Source: Lineus longissimus (Eukaryota > Nemertea > Pilidiophora > Heteronemertea > Lineidae). From it: a DNA stretch of 60,000 nt. The position numbers and the translations under genes were made by a program. Location of the stretch: positions 8,398,953 through 8,458,952 of the forward strand of contig NC_088324.1 in the NCBI RefSeq assembly GCF_910592395.1, in the 5' to 3' direction. Shown here one piece after another: positions 1 to 13,700 of the stretch. Position 1 is the first letter of the stretch; every line of letters starts with the position of its first letter. Below the pieces are notes generated by a model that ran no database searches, was not told where the DNA came from, and saw only the letters and a list, made by a program, of their open reading frames with translations.

Positions 1-640
1 CTGGCAAATTTTAGGATGGACACATTCCGCCACAACTTGCGGTGCGCTATTCGCCGAGGTTTGTCAAAAATATTTTCCAATCTGGAGAATATTATCTGGC
101 AATTTTTAAAGGGAAAATATAGCCAAGAGCTAGGGCGTTAAATTGGCCATCTTCGGGTAACTTATATGCGCAGTAATAGCACTGGATGATGTTTGATTCA
201 GCACTAAATACATATTCCACATACAAGCGCAAATAGTTTTGTGGTACTGAGATATAGAAGAGACCCCTATTGGCAATTTCTTTTAACTCTATCTTGCCTA
301 CCTAGCGGCTGCCTATAGTCCCTTTAAGAATTATCAAATGGACACTATAATGCAAACTTCGGTGCGCTATTCGACGTTTGAAATACTGACCTTATTAATA
401 CTACCAGTAATGATAAATAAATATTGTACCAAAAATATGTAACAACATCTTGGCATAATAGGTATCAGTGTGGTGGTTGACAAAGTGTGCTTTATAAGAA
501 CATACTTTTGGTTTCGCTTCAGCAGTACATAAAACACCATGATCGGTGACCTGACACAAGTAAACATGTCCCAAGTTCTTTACTTTCTGTTAAAGCTAGA
601 GCAGAAACAATCGCGTGTTCTTACAATACGTATGCATATA
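1..640. other. No gene seen
   Basis: AT-rich unique-looking sequence upstream of the first minisatellite. I see no exon with splice signals, no RNA gene and no recognisable repeat boundary. Short open frames here have no family resemblance. Confidence 0.5.
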
Positions 641-643
641 TGT

Positions 644-1020
644 GATTACAATGTGTATGCACGCAATTACAATGAGTATGCACGTGATTACAATGTGTAT
701 GCACGTGATTACAATGTGTATGCACGTGATTACCATGTGTATGCACGTGATTACAATGTGTATGCACGTGATTACAATGTGTATGCACGTGATTACAAGG
801 AGTATGCACGTGATTACAAGGAGTATGCACGTGATTACAAGGAGTATGCACGTGATTACAATGTGTATGCACGTGATTACCATGTGTATGCACGTCATTA
901 CAATGTGTATGCACATGATTACAATGTGTATGCACATGATTACAAGGAGTATGCATGTGATTACAATCAGTATGCACGTGATTACAATGTGTATCCACGT
1001 GATTACAATGCACATGCATA
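644..1020. repeat. 21-bp minisatellite, about 18 copies
   Basis: Tandem copies of a 21-bp unit close to TATGCACGTGATTACAATGT plus one base. Variants carry AAGGAG or ACCATG in place of ACAATG. Because 21 is a multiple of three, all frames stay open and give artificial 7-residue repeat proteins on both strands. Each unit holds a CACGTG E-box core. There is no splice context or family similarity to suggest that it is translated. Confidence 0.95.
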
Positions 1021-1113
1021 TTGATTTCCTACAATGTGTACACTTTTCTTTGCATGCTCTTCAAAAATTTTCCAGTTCACTGTTTTTTCCTGGAACATCA
1101 ACCATGGGCTTAA

Positions 1114-1500
1114 CCCCTTGAGGACGGCTGACAAGTTAACTCACAAGAAAAACCCGACCCGGAGGAGGCCGATGAGTTAACTCCACATCACCCGATCAAT
1201 GATCAGACGAACTTGCCTAGATTGTTATTTAGTTACTTCAGTTTATCGTAGATGGCAGCACACGTCAACTACTATCGTCTGCTTAGCTATCAGAGCATGT
1301 GTTTTTGGCATAAAAAGTGTGGACTTGTTCTAGTCAACTCCCAAGAAGCGCGCTTTGACACTGGTGCAGGTCACCGAGTGGAAATGAACAAATCAACAGT
1401 GGAAAAGTCATTATTCTGCAAATCAAATAAGTAATTTTCAAAGTAATGCCTGTCCGTCCAGTGAATAATGACACGTGGAAAAAACTCTGTCCTCAAGGGG
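1114..1500. mobile_element. piggyBac-type MITE, 387 bp
   Basis: The element is bounded by the 12-bp inverted repeat CCCCTTGAGGAC at both ends. TTAA lies directly outside each end (1110-1113 and 1501-1504). TTAA target duplication and termini starting CCC are the signature of piggyBac-superfamily elements. No transposase is encoded, so this is a non-autonomous copy. It lies just downstream of the 3' end of the SLC44A-type gene and could overlap that gene's 3' UTR. Confidence 0.8.
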
Positions 1501-1708
1501 TTAATTATCTGAATAGTTAAGGCACTTGTGCAAACCTGGGTTGATTCAAGATGCATAGTGAAGTATTTGTAAACATTAAAGCATAAAATTTCACACAAAA
1601 CATGAAAAATATATTCTTTTGGGTCACTAGACAGGCAAGTGTATTAGAACATGTCAAATGTTCAATGAGACGGGACTACTTTTCCCCTCCTCTTCATCCA
1701 TTCCCAGC

Positions 1709-4700
1709 CTACTTGTCCTTCTTCTTCCCCTCTCCTGGTACCTTCTTGTTCTTCTTGCCAAGAATCTTCATCAGTTCCTTGCTCATGTAGTACGGCTTTT
1801 CCGGTGAACCGTCGTGGCGTTCAAGGTCCTCCACTGCAAAAGACAAAGTTGAATTAACGAAATATTTCGAATTGCAGTGGAACCTCTCCATCAACCTCTC
1901 GACTGCTTCTCAAGCGGTCGCTATAATAGACACGTGTATAGTATATATCAGACACGCTATAATAAACACGTGTATTTGATTGCGACCGCTACAGCCATCG
2001 GCGACAGTCAAGAGGTCAAGGACACCCTCGGGACTGTGCCGCCCTCAACAGAGGGGTATATTGACCTAGTGACTCTGTCTTTGGCCAGAGTTCGTGTCCA
2101 CGCAAGCTACTCATGTTTCTCACTTGGTGGGATCTTTAACCTGCCCTAGCATAGACACCAGATACAAGGAACCTCGGTTCAAATGTCTCATTCCAAGGAC
2201 TGTGAAGAGCCAGGAATTTTAGTTCCCATGGAAAGCCAAAGCGTAGTTCATCCAGAAATACAATCCAGGGTCGTCCACGGGCCCTATTGCGTGGTAGCCA
2301 GCAGTGTTAACCACAAGGCTATGAGGCTCCCTAACACTCGTACCCAAAGCACGGAGGCTAAATACTCACAGAAGCAAAGGAACATGGTATCGACTCCCAT
2401 ACTGTAGACGTTGAAGAACATCGTCGCGATGATGTAAGACCCGATAGTGATCACCTGGAAATGAAACACAGAATATAGTGTGACGTCCCTTAGTGGACAC
2501 CTCTCTTATAAGGACACCTTCTCTCTTAAGGACACTGCATTTGCTCCCAAATTGATCTTTTACATTAAATTTGACCTCTATACTGAGGACACCTCTCAAT
2601 TAAGGACCGCATTTGTCTGTCCCAAGAGTGTCCCTAATAGAGAGGGCCCAATTGCTTTTAAACTAAATAAAGTTTCCTACTTTTTACCGAAGACTTTTTT
2701 ATTCTTAGTGATATACTTGCTGAATTACTGCAGTTTCAAGCACTTTTTAGTAAGAATTTATTTGTCATAAAGTAAAACATGTTATAAACTCCAAGGGGAG
2801 AAAATATGACATCTTGCTTTCTGTAGCAGGGGGTGATGTGTTGTGGGCATCTATAATACGTCTAAATCGATGTCAAAGATAATACAACTCTATCAGTAGA
2901 GGCCAGCTAGCAATAATATACCACTACAGCAGAATTTCTCACTCGTAATTACTTCAATTCATGCAGCATCAACAAGCAGGGATACAGACAGTAAGATGCA
3001 ACACAAAAAAAAACAGAACAAAAAAACCTTACCCATAATGACAGTTAACCTAAACTATTAAATTCACCGAACTTAAATGGAGCTGGACGCCACTCTTTTA
3101 GAGAATTACTTTTTCCTGCCCACCGATAAGAGCAGGATCTTTTACTTCTTACTAGCTTAGCCTACAACTAGATTCTCTAGACATGGAGATATTTCTCCTG
3201 CTGCTCAAAGACCTTAGCCGTCCGTTAAAAACTTATATAATTGAATTTGAATTTTCAATTTGTACTGAATATGAAATCAACATTGTCATTGTGTAGACAG
3301 ATTCATACCAAGTTTCAAGCAATTTGCATGCATGATAGCTGCCCTACGACATTGTGTATAACTGCATTTCTATTTTCCTGAGCCACCAGTACATGTGAAC
3401 GGAACGCCTCTTTAAAAGATAGGCAAAAAGACCAAGAGCTTCTACTGCAACACCATTCTTAGTAGAGCCATACGATTTCCCGCCAAAAATTGTTTTCAAA
3501 TAGTGATTTTCTTGCAAAAGAGTGGCATGTGCGACCCATTTAAACTCAATGACAGGTTTTTGATTAATCATATGGTAAACGTAATTAAAGAAGAACGAAA
3601 ATGTCATTATTAAAGGATCAATGGCATTATTAGGTGCATTATTATCAAGCTGCAGATAAAAACATAAAAATGTGTAAAGAATGTTCGTGAACATTAAGAG
3701 CCGTGGAGAAATAAAGGGGCTTACAGTATGGGCAAGTTCACAATGCACATTTATAGGTCTCCTGAAGCACCGAGACACTGCGGGATGTTACTGCTCATCT
3801 CAAGATGCATAATCCCGCTCGAACAGCATCTTTACAAACCTGGTCATCACTCTTAGGCTGTCGTTCGTACTCAACCTCGACCCAGCAATGACAATCACAC
3901 TTGGGTTAAAGAACATCGGCAGGCGTCCCTTCTGAAGGCACAATTCCGACAGTTCATTGATAAGGAGAACCTTCCTGCCTAACGCCATCTCCGACTCTTT
4001 GAATACCTCACTCAGATGAAGGAAAACGGTCTTCAGTCCGTAACTGGTCACCACCACACTGACAATATGAGTACTGCCTTTGTAGTCTTTGATTTTGAAC
4101 CCACACACCACCGAAGACACTTCACGGTAATATACACATCTTTGACAGGTTGGGGCAAGTTTGGACCTCACGAGGCGGGTAGGACTCACGCCCCATGCTC
4201 TTTTAGGAACTTATCACCGAAGACAGGAGATAGCTACTCTCACAGTGGGATGGGAAGAAAGAAATGGACACAAAGATTTTCTGGGTTCCGGTATTCAACA
4301 CCTGGCGGTTCACCGATAGACATTTAGATTGAAACAAGTGGAAGAATTTTTCGACAGTATAGCCCGTATTTTCAAAGCCTTTCTACAATTTTACAAATGC
4401 CCCCAAAACTGTGTCGTGTACCGACGACCGAGGGATTTGCTGTCTTTGCGAAACCTCGTCCGTCTGCAAACCAAGCGATGAACATACATAGGCCCTTGTG
4501 GATTTCAGTTTGTCCAGGCTTGAAGCTGATAGTCATCAACCAGTCTCGCTACAGTGTGTCTCAAAAGAGGTGAACCGAAGTTAAGAAGCTACAATGATCA
4601 CTGAGAACGCGCAATTTATAGCAAAATACTTTTCACAGCCATTTCATTTTTTTCTCAGTGCAGTGCCATCTTCTTGTGAAATTGACAATAGACTTGATGG

Positions 4701-7700
4701 CCCCACCATTGACAACAGTCAAGCAGTCACCATCAACAATCAAGCTGTACTCTTTTGAGACACACTGTAGAATGGCATATACTACCCACTTCAACACAAG
4801 AAAACTTCGTTTTTTCATACTCACAATTACTGGAACAAAATAATACTTCAACTCGGGCGCAAATTTACTCAAGTAGGGTATACTTCCATCGAAGAAAAAG
4901 TAGGACGTGACCGCTGTAAAAAATCCACAACAAAAAAATGAAAACACCAACTTTGTTTCTATAAATACAACGACGCAAGCAAATTTCATGAATTAGTAGA
5001 CAGCCAAACATGCAGACACGATGCTGAAAAATTTCTAAAATTTATTGCTGAAAAAAAACTACTTTGACCAATCGTCATGTTGTATGGCTCTGCTGCTGCG
5101 ACTTAAATCGCTGGTTTGCGGGGCGCTTTATACCATCAATACTAAACAATAAGCGACAAAAACAACATGCCATTAGTTTCAAACAATCTCCGAGGTCACG
5201 TAAAAACAGGCCTCGTAAAATCATCCAGCGAACACAGAATCTAGAATGAAGAAACTCTGTCCAGAGAAATATGAATTACAGTGAAACCTCCCTAAGCTGA
5301 CACCTCGCCATTAAGGACAACCTCTCTATTAAGGAGACTACTTTTCGTTTCCATTCAATTTGACCTCTCTAATCAGGACACCTCTCTATAAAGAACAGCA
5401 CTTGTCATTCCCTAGGGTGTTCTACTGTATACCCAAAGATTTCTCTGTCTATAGATACTGATGCAACCAGAGGAATGATCCTCACAGAGGGGGGGGGCTG
5501 CAAGGCATCAGCAGATACTTACCTGAGGCAAGCGCTGTACAGTCCACATCACAATTGACATCCCTCCTGCATCGCGTCAGTGAAGCGCAACGTATGCACG
5601 AGTTACGCACTATGTTTCACGTAAATAAGGTGCGACTTAAGCTTGACTTTACGCCGCACATCAATGACGCGATTTAAGGGTGGTCAATTATGATCTGGAC
5701 TGTACAGTGACGTACAAAAGTGATGTACAAAACCAGTATTATTGTGAACCGCAAAGTTTTGGCATCACCTTATTTTTGGGATTGGTAAAAGTTTCTTTTG
5801 AAAGAATCATTCACGCATTTCATTTTGGAAGATTTCAAAATATCTTCAAGTTTTTTCCAATCAAAATATACTTTTTTGTGATTTTTATTTCCGCGACACT
5901 GATTTTTTTTTGTTGGTGAAAATATAAATTTGCAGTTAACAGTATACTAGGCTGAACTAGAGTTTGAAAAAGTATTTGAGATCCTTCCTCTAAATTCATC
6001 CACTCATGCAAGACACACAAGGAAAATGCAATTTCTATTCAAGCAGAAATCAAAATGAAAGATATGTAGACTATACAATGGTAAAAATCTGACTGAAATC
6101 TACATGGGCGAAACACCTGGTAACTAAGCAAATGCCAACATCATAGTTCTCATCAGGTTAATTTAGTCCTGGCTGCGATATATGTGCTGATATTTCACAC
6201 ACCGGTCCATAACATGAACATACATTTCACCATCAGGTCCCACTTCTTGGACGTACATGAATTAACTTGCAGCCTAGGCTGACCATGACAGTCATATCAA
6301 GTCAACTGTATAATTTTATCATATCATATCATATCATTACTGGGGTCGTAACCCTATTGGATTTTTGCAATATATGTTCAACAAACTTGTAAGTAAAGAC
6401 ACTTTTTTGTGTCTGAAACTACGATCTAAAAGTTTTTTGGAAAATTCAGATGATTTTGAATTGGATGCAAATTTGTATGATCTTGTCCTTCCATAATAAA
6501 TATAAAGCTTTCCGCAACCAATTGCGGTCCTAGGACTATCTGTTGACCGAGAAATGTTTACAAACCAGTCCAGGATGGCCCACATTAACCTGAGCAGAAC
6601 TCAAAACAACACGGCATCACGTCGCCATGGTTACTCACTATCAACGGCACGAAATAGTAAGTCAACTGGGGCGCATATTTGCTAAGATGGGGAATACTCC
6701 CATCGAAGAAAAAGTACGACAAGGACACTGGAAAAGAAACGAGAAGGGAGGTTAATAACTGTGTGGATCGCTAAAGAGGGCGCTCTACACGTGCTAAAAA
6801 CAAAAATAAGCAGAAGTGAAAAAGAAATTAATCTATTGGCTGAAATAATATTGGTGAATAACTTATACTCTTTTCAGGACAGAATCAGCGTCAGAATCGG
6901 CTGAAGTTTTCAAGATTTTGTATCTGGTTAGGTATGCGCATGAACGAGTTTGTTTTGAGTTCTTTTTTATGCGGATGCGTACCTGGACATAAATCTGGAC
7001 CAGATGCCTATTGCTACGCTGATTCAACCCCCTGTGAGGAGTATTGAGACATGAATTGATGACACTCCTAAGAAGATCACACAGTGAATGTTTCTTGAGA
7101 TATGACCATGACCTACTTTGACCTAAAAAGTAGGTCACATTCACTTAAATCTTTGTGAACATGCAGAATAGTTCTCTTCATATCGAATTTGAAGAATCTA
7201 GGATATATAATGTTGAAAAGTGCAACTATGGGTGAAAATTTAAAGCCTGACCTCTGTGACCTTGGAAGGTCATATTTCATGCTAAGCTCAAAATCGCTAA
7301 CAAAAAGCAGTCACATTTCAAACATAGCATTTTCACAAATTGTGCTCATACTTTAAAGGGGTTGACATTTTGATCAAAAATTTTTCCACATATTCTTCGC
7401 TACTACAACTGAAAAGCATTTACAAGGATATTAAAGGGTATAGTTACGCTTACATCATGTACACATGCAACCCCACATGACCGAATGCAGCATTCTCAGG
7501 CGTGTGACTACAGGGTGTACCAAAGTTACTGAATTTGTGTAAGACATTCATTTGAAGATAACCTCAACGATTTTAGTAATGGTTGATTCATTGCTGGATA
7601 AAATCATGATCAAAGTCTCACCAAGTTTCAGCTAATTTATATGCATGATAACTGTACATCGTCATTGTGTATAACTGCATTTCCATTACCTGCACCACCA

Positions 7701-10700
7701 GTTATTACGAACAAGTATCCCTTCAAAATGAATGTTTGGAAGTTTAAGAGCTGCAACTGATACACCCTGTAGTAACAATGACAGACAGTTGCCCTTTTTT
7801 CTTATTTTGTGCAACATATCATATGTCCACAAGACATAAGCATGACATAATGCTTGACATGCATTTTACATTTATATACAGACTACTTACAACTAAGGGC
7901 AACCAGATATATCTTAACTTCGTGATCGTGTCGATCGCCCAAAATATGTTTATATCGAAAGCGTAGATCGCAAGACATGTTAGGGCTAGGAGAGGGAAAT
8001 AAATCGGGCAACAAAAGTTAAAACAAAGTGAGAAAATGAAAATTATAGACGTCAGAAATATGAACACTATCATGAAGTGAGCACTGTTTGCATATTGAAC
8101 ACTCCTTAACACCTTCAGCGCCGAACCACGTAGATCTACCTGGCCCAACTCCCCCCTGTTTGAGCTGGTTATCGGAGTTTCATGGACTTCATGAAAGAAC
8201 TATGCCATCGCCATCTTCAGGGCAAGGCAGGAACTACGTAGCCCAAATCCCCGTTTGAGCTGGTTATCAGAAGAACTACGCCATCGCCATCTTCAGGGCA
8301 AGGTAGGAACTACGTTGCCCAACTCCCCCTGTTTGAGCTGGTTATCGGAGTCTCACCGACTTCATGAAAGAACTATGCCATCGCCATCTTCAGGGCAAGG
8401 TTGGAACTGAAAAGACCAACCCACTGAGTAACAAAATAAAGCTGTTCTGACACCAGGAATTTTTAGGGGGCTGGGGTGTTGGAAAAGGGGGACAGCTATT
8501 AACATAACTCTATTGATTCAAGAAGACCTTGTCCTCGAGAAGTTACTGCAAAAGACCTTATGCAGCCATCTCTTATGCATGTACTTTTTTTTCTGGGGTC
8601 TGAAGGGGTGTTGGGAGGTGAAACACCGGCGCTGAAGGTGTTTCTCAAGTGGTCAACAGGATTTGCTGCTACCGTGAACACTTTGAAACAGGGAACACCA
8701 TGAGTACTGAACACCAGTCGTGTTGTGAACGCTTATTGAAAAGAACACTTTTGATAGCAGCGATGGACCGGCCAAAAAGGCTTCACACATATGTAATCTA
8801 AGAACAATTGAAAACCTATCAAAAAGATCGATAGTTTCAATTTTGCACTGACGCGAGCCCTCTGCATTTATCAATGTTCAAGAATTATGCGGAGAACATC
8901 TAGCAATGTGAAGCCAAAGTTACCCAAATTTAGACACGCGGGACTTGTGGGAAGAGGCGGGAGTCTGCAGAGACAATAAATCTTCTGTCTTTTCATCAGG
9001 TCTGCAATGAAACTTGCATATGAATTGTTTATATACAACTCAAGCTGTCCAGATTGTGACAATTTTCGACACACCCTGTAACGGAATAATCTTGTATTCA
9101 ATAAATTTCTCCCAAAATATCTTTAAACTAAAGGGATGTTTTATGACGTACCTGTAGCTCCAACCACCACAAGTTTGGCGATTAACAAACAGAATCCTGT
9201 TGTCTTATCCACAACCACAACTCTGAAAAATACAAAATGATAACAGATTAAGCATAACTGTAACCATAAAACAATATCAGAACTGCTTGGAAGGCCTCCC
9301 CCCTCCTCCCCTTCTTCCCAATACAAGGGCCTCAGGGAAAAGGGCAGCATGAAGCAGTCTGAATCTCAGAGGTGCATAGCCAATACCCCCCCCCCCCCCC
9401 CCCATTTGTGAGCTGATGATGCCAAAGACCCCTCATTCATGAGTGACGATACTAATGACCCCCCCCCCCCTATTCAAGAGTTGATGATGTGAATGACCCT
9501 CCACCATATTCAGGAGTTGATGATGCCACCTGTTAACTGGGAGGGAAACCAATGGAAGTACCAGCATGGGGATAAGGTGGGAGTGTGAGTCAAAGACATA
9601 ACAGCCATCAATGCTGGATGGCTAATGGCGTTGCCATAGCAACTTCACCTTGAGCCAAGGTCAGGACCAGGTGATGTGCGCAGAGCAGCCCGCCATATTC
9701 TGATTTATTTCATGGTAAATATCAGGTTAACAAACCAATGTTGTTCGCATTTTTATTCACTAATTAGCACAAGTGTAGATGTACAGCAACCCTCCTCCGA
9801 TCTGGCCGTGTATAGATGAAGAACTAACGGTTACCGTAACTGCCCCGATTTGGCTGTGTATAGATAAAGAACTAACGGTTACCGTAACTGCCCCGATTTG
9901 GCTGTGTATAGATAAAGAACTAACGGTTACCATAACTGCCCCGATTTGGCTGTGTATGGATAAAGAACTAACGGTTACCGTAACTGCCCCGATTTGGCTG
10001 TGTATAGATAAAGAACTAACGGTTGCTGTATTTGATTATCACCGTGTTTATATTTAGCACATGCCACAATCAGAATCAGATATTTATTCAGTTTTGGCAT
10101 CCCATACAATACGTCACCCTGACCTCCTTTGGAGTTATTGAAGGACACAGTAGGCAATCTGTAGATCTGTCATCAACACCTACAGGTGAGAGTTATTACA
10201 TTATTCCGGGGCGACCTCAATATTCAACTATGCATGAGACTATAAAAAGTGTTTTATATAGAATTTTTCCTGCTAATACATGAATATCAATATGAACACA
10301 AATTCATGTCGTAGTGTATTTCCAATGACGTTATTCATGTCACGACCATCACCATTACCACCACCTGTGTAAATGTCAATCACTACTTGTTTTTAACGGG
10401 CATGGTTGATGTGAGAACAATCTATAGCTAATGGACCAACAGTTCTGCGTAAGCTGCTATGATGGAAGGTCACCTTGTGTTGTTCTGAACTGCGAGTGGA
10501 AAATATAGGCCTACACAGTAAACAGCATACTGCAGACTGATGTACTAGGAGCTATAGTATGTATTTCTGACCAGAACAAAACTTCAATAGCTGTTGGAGG
10601 TAGAAGAACCAAGTACACAGAAGTAACAAAAATAGACTGAATGATCCCTAGTCTCATTCCAAGACCAAGGTAATTAGCCTAACTATTTTTTTTCAACAGA

Positions 10701-13700
10701 TTTCACAGCCTTCAGACCCCCATCTTGACTAGCCATGTCTCTGACATCGCGAAATGATCTTCAGACATTTACATTTCAGGATATCACAGGGATGTGACAG
10801 GCCCCACATACTCCGGGATGTCCTGGGCCAACATAAGGCCACGTACTCCCCATCATACCCCACAAGTCCAATCCCCACCTTGATATTACAGACCATCTTC
10901 TAGAACTGGTTTGAAGGGAATCTCAAGAACTTCAACAGAAATCTGATATGGCGGCCCAGTGACCGAAATAGGTTTACAATCCCCAATCACGGCCCAAAAA
11001 ACGGTCACCAATCGCCAAAATAAGTGCCATTGTTCAAAGAATTTATCTTGGAATGCGATCAAACTACCTCATTTCTGAATTTTAACCCAGTGACCCAATT
11101 TCAAGAATGCAAGAGGAGGCTTAGTCATAGACTCATATGATTTCTGGAGGAAAGACATCTTGAAGATTTTCTTCCTCCACTTTTTTAGCAAAATGGCCGC
11201 CAACCCGAAGATCTGCATCGTGGGTGCAGGAGCGATTGGCCTCTCCACAGGCGTCCGAATCCAGGAGATCATACCTCGTGCCCAGGTGACCATCATCGCC
11301 GACAAATTCTCACCCGATTGCGTCAGTAACGTTGCAGCAGGGTACCTGCGGATGCCAGAGTTCGAGGGGCATCCCGACTCGGAGGCGAAAAGGTAACGAC
11401 ACTGCATTTTGAACTCTGAAGTCTTTTGTGAACCAAAAATAATCAACATTGTAAAAGGTTTCATTAAAGTGTCGGAAGATAACCACTTCTGTTGTTGATA
11501 TGAGACTATAATAGAACTTTTCGAAGAAAACGAATCAGAGCCATAACGAATCAAATGTGCACAGAAGGCCTCAGCCGACTTCGGAGAATGCCATCAGCCA
11601 CGGTGACCCTTTCCTCCAGGTGAAACGCGTGACTGGTCAGGCTATAACAAACTTCTTCGAAAAGGTGATACTTAACTAGAGTAAGAATAATTTTTACCCT
11701 CAGTTCCTATATTCTACTCTAAACGATGGTCCTGTGTACTTTTTTTACAGAAAATGGAGCGAGATGACTTGGGAGCACATCCAGTCCTACTACACAACAC
11801 CGGAGGGCAAGAACTTTGGCATGGAACTAATCACAGGGTTTAGGCTCAACGAGAAAATGCCGGTAGGTTCTAAACAGGACATTTTTTTCTCAATTGAATA
11901 CACAGAGTAAACTTGTGATCACATTTTATACCAACCCAAGAGTTGCATCACCAAAACTATTATACATTATTCATTATAAAGATGAATATTGTAACTAAGG
12001 TGTCTTATAGAATATGGGTTTGATAAAGTTATCACAGACTGACACACTAATTTGCAACATTCAGCTGTGACTGCTCAGTCATATTTACAGCTCAGCTTTC
12101 AGAGCATAAGATTCTCACGTCTCCATTTCAGGAAAACCAAACTGAATATCACGCGTTTCGAGAAATGACGGCCAAAGAAAAACTGCTGTTCCCGACTTAC
12201 GACAAGGGATTCGTACAGACGACGTTTCTACTCGAGGGCGGAAAATATCTCCCGTGGCTGACCAAAAAGTAAGTTGTTGACGATACTTTCATGTTTTTAA
12301 AAGAATTCAAACAAGGAGCTGCACTATGACCCAGGAATTTAATTACTCCTCTGGTAGTGCCCAGAAACTGAAAACTTTTTGAATCCATCCCACGACAGAC
12401 CGGGTGATGTAACACTGTATCACTATCAGTAGTGTAACATTTTTATCCAGTAACCTTCGTTTAATTTGACAGGTTTGCATCACACGGCGGAAAACTACAA
12501 GTCATCACCAACAAGCTGAAGAGTCTTCAAGACGTAAGTTAACCCTTTCTTGATCCGTTTAATCCTTTGCTGACAATTGTCGCAACGATTCATATCAAAC
12601 GTCAAATTCCAGTACTCATCCTGGAGAAAACCCTCAATGTCTCACCTGCATGAACTTAGACAGGTTATTTCTTACATGAATTTCATTGAATAGCATCCCG
12701 CGAAGTTACTATTTATAGCTCACAAGGTCATTTGCATAAGATATTGATGACGTTTTAGTCACGTGACAGTCGGCCATCGACACTTATTTCTACGCATTTG
12801 AGCTTATTTCAAAGTCAAATTATCTTTGACCCTGCATTGTTTTTAGCATGAATGATACCATCGAGTCAGAGAGAGAAATATTCTGAACAATTATGTAGTA
12901 TTTCCAACACTCGGACATGTGCCAGATTGAATCTAACTGCTTTAGTTAGAAAGCCTGAATCCATTACGAAACCGCATGTTTGTCCGACATTGCCTGTAAT
13001 TCAGAGATGGGGAAATAGAGGGCAGCAGCTGCAGTGACGTCATCTTCGCGGAAAGCTATTTGGATATGTCTTTTATAATGTTGGGGGTGAAAATGACAGG
13101 GTATTAGGACTTCTCTTGGATTTCAGATTAAAGGAGACTATGATGTTATCGTGAACTGCTCGGGGGGTGGTGCCAAGGAACTCGTAAATGACGACACAGT
13201 CACACCGATACGTGGACAGATAGAACTTGTCAAAGCACCATGGCTCAAACATTTTATATTCGACACTATGAATAATATCTACATGTTTCCATGGTAAGTA
13301 TGTCCTAAAGGACTCAGTGTTCTGTGCACAAGGGCCTCAGAGAAAATCCTACTCTCATCCCAAAAGAAGAAGTCACTCTTTTCGCTAAAACTCATTCCTG
13401 CAGTCCCATTAACCCTTTAGGATAATACTGTACAAGAACTACAGATGATGAGTGGAACGAGGCTAGGGGGACAAAATCACCAAATTGCGACAGGACTACA
13501 GTTTATAGCAAGTTTGAATGCTTGCTGAACTTCTTAAAAAAATCATCATCTATATCAACAGGGAAAACACGATCTTCTGGTGATCAAGAAACTTATTTAT
13601 TTTTCTCCAGCCAAGACCACATAGTCGTTGGCGGCACTTATCAAATCTGGCCAGAAGTGACGACGCCCAACCCCAGGAAGATCGACCGCGATAAAATTCT

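Noticed and set aside
539-1024. 161-codon frame with 7-residue YARDYNV-like repeats
   Set aside because: All frames over the 21-bp minisatellite are open because the unit is a multiple of three; no splice sites or family support.
11069-11554. 161-codon minus-strand frame
   Set aside because: Antisense shadow of oxidase exon 1 and its flanks.
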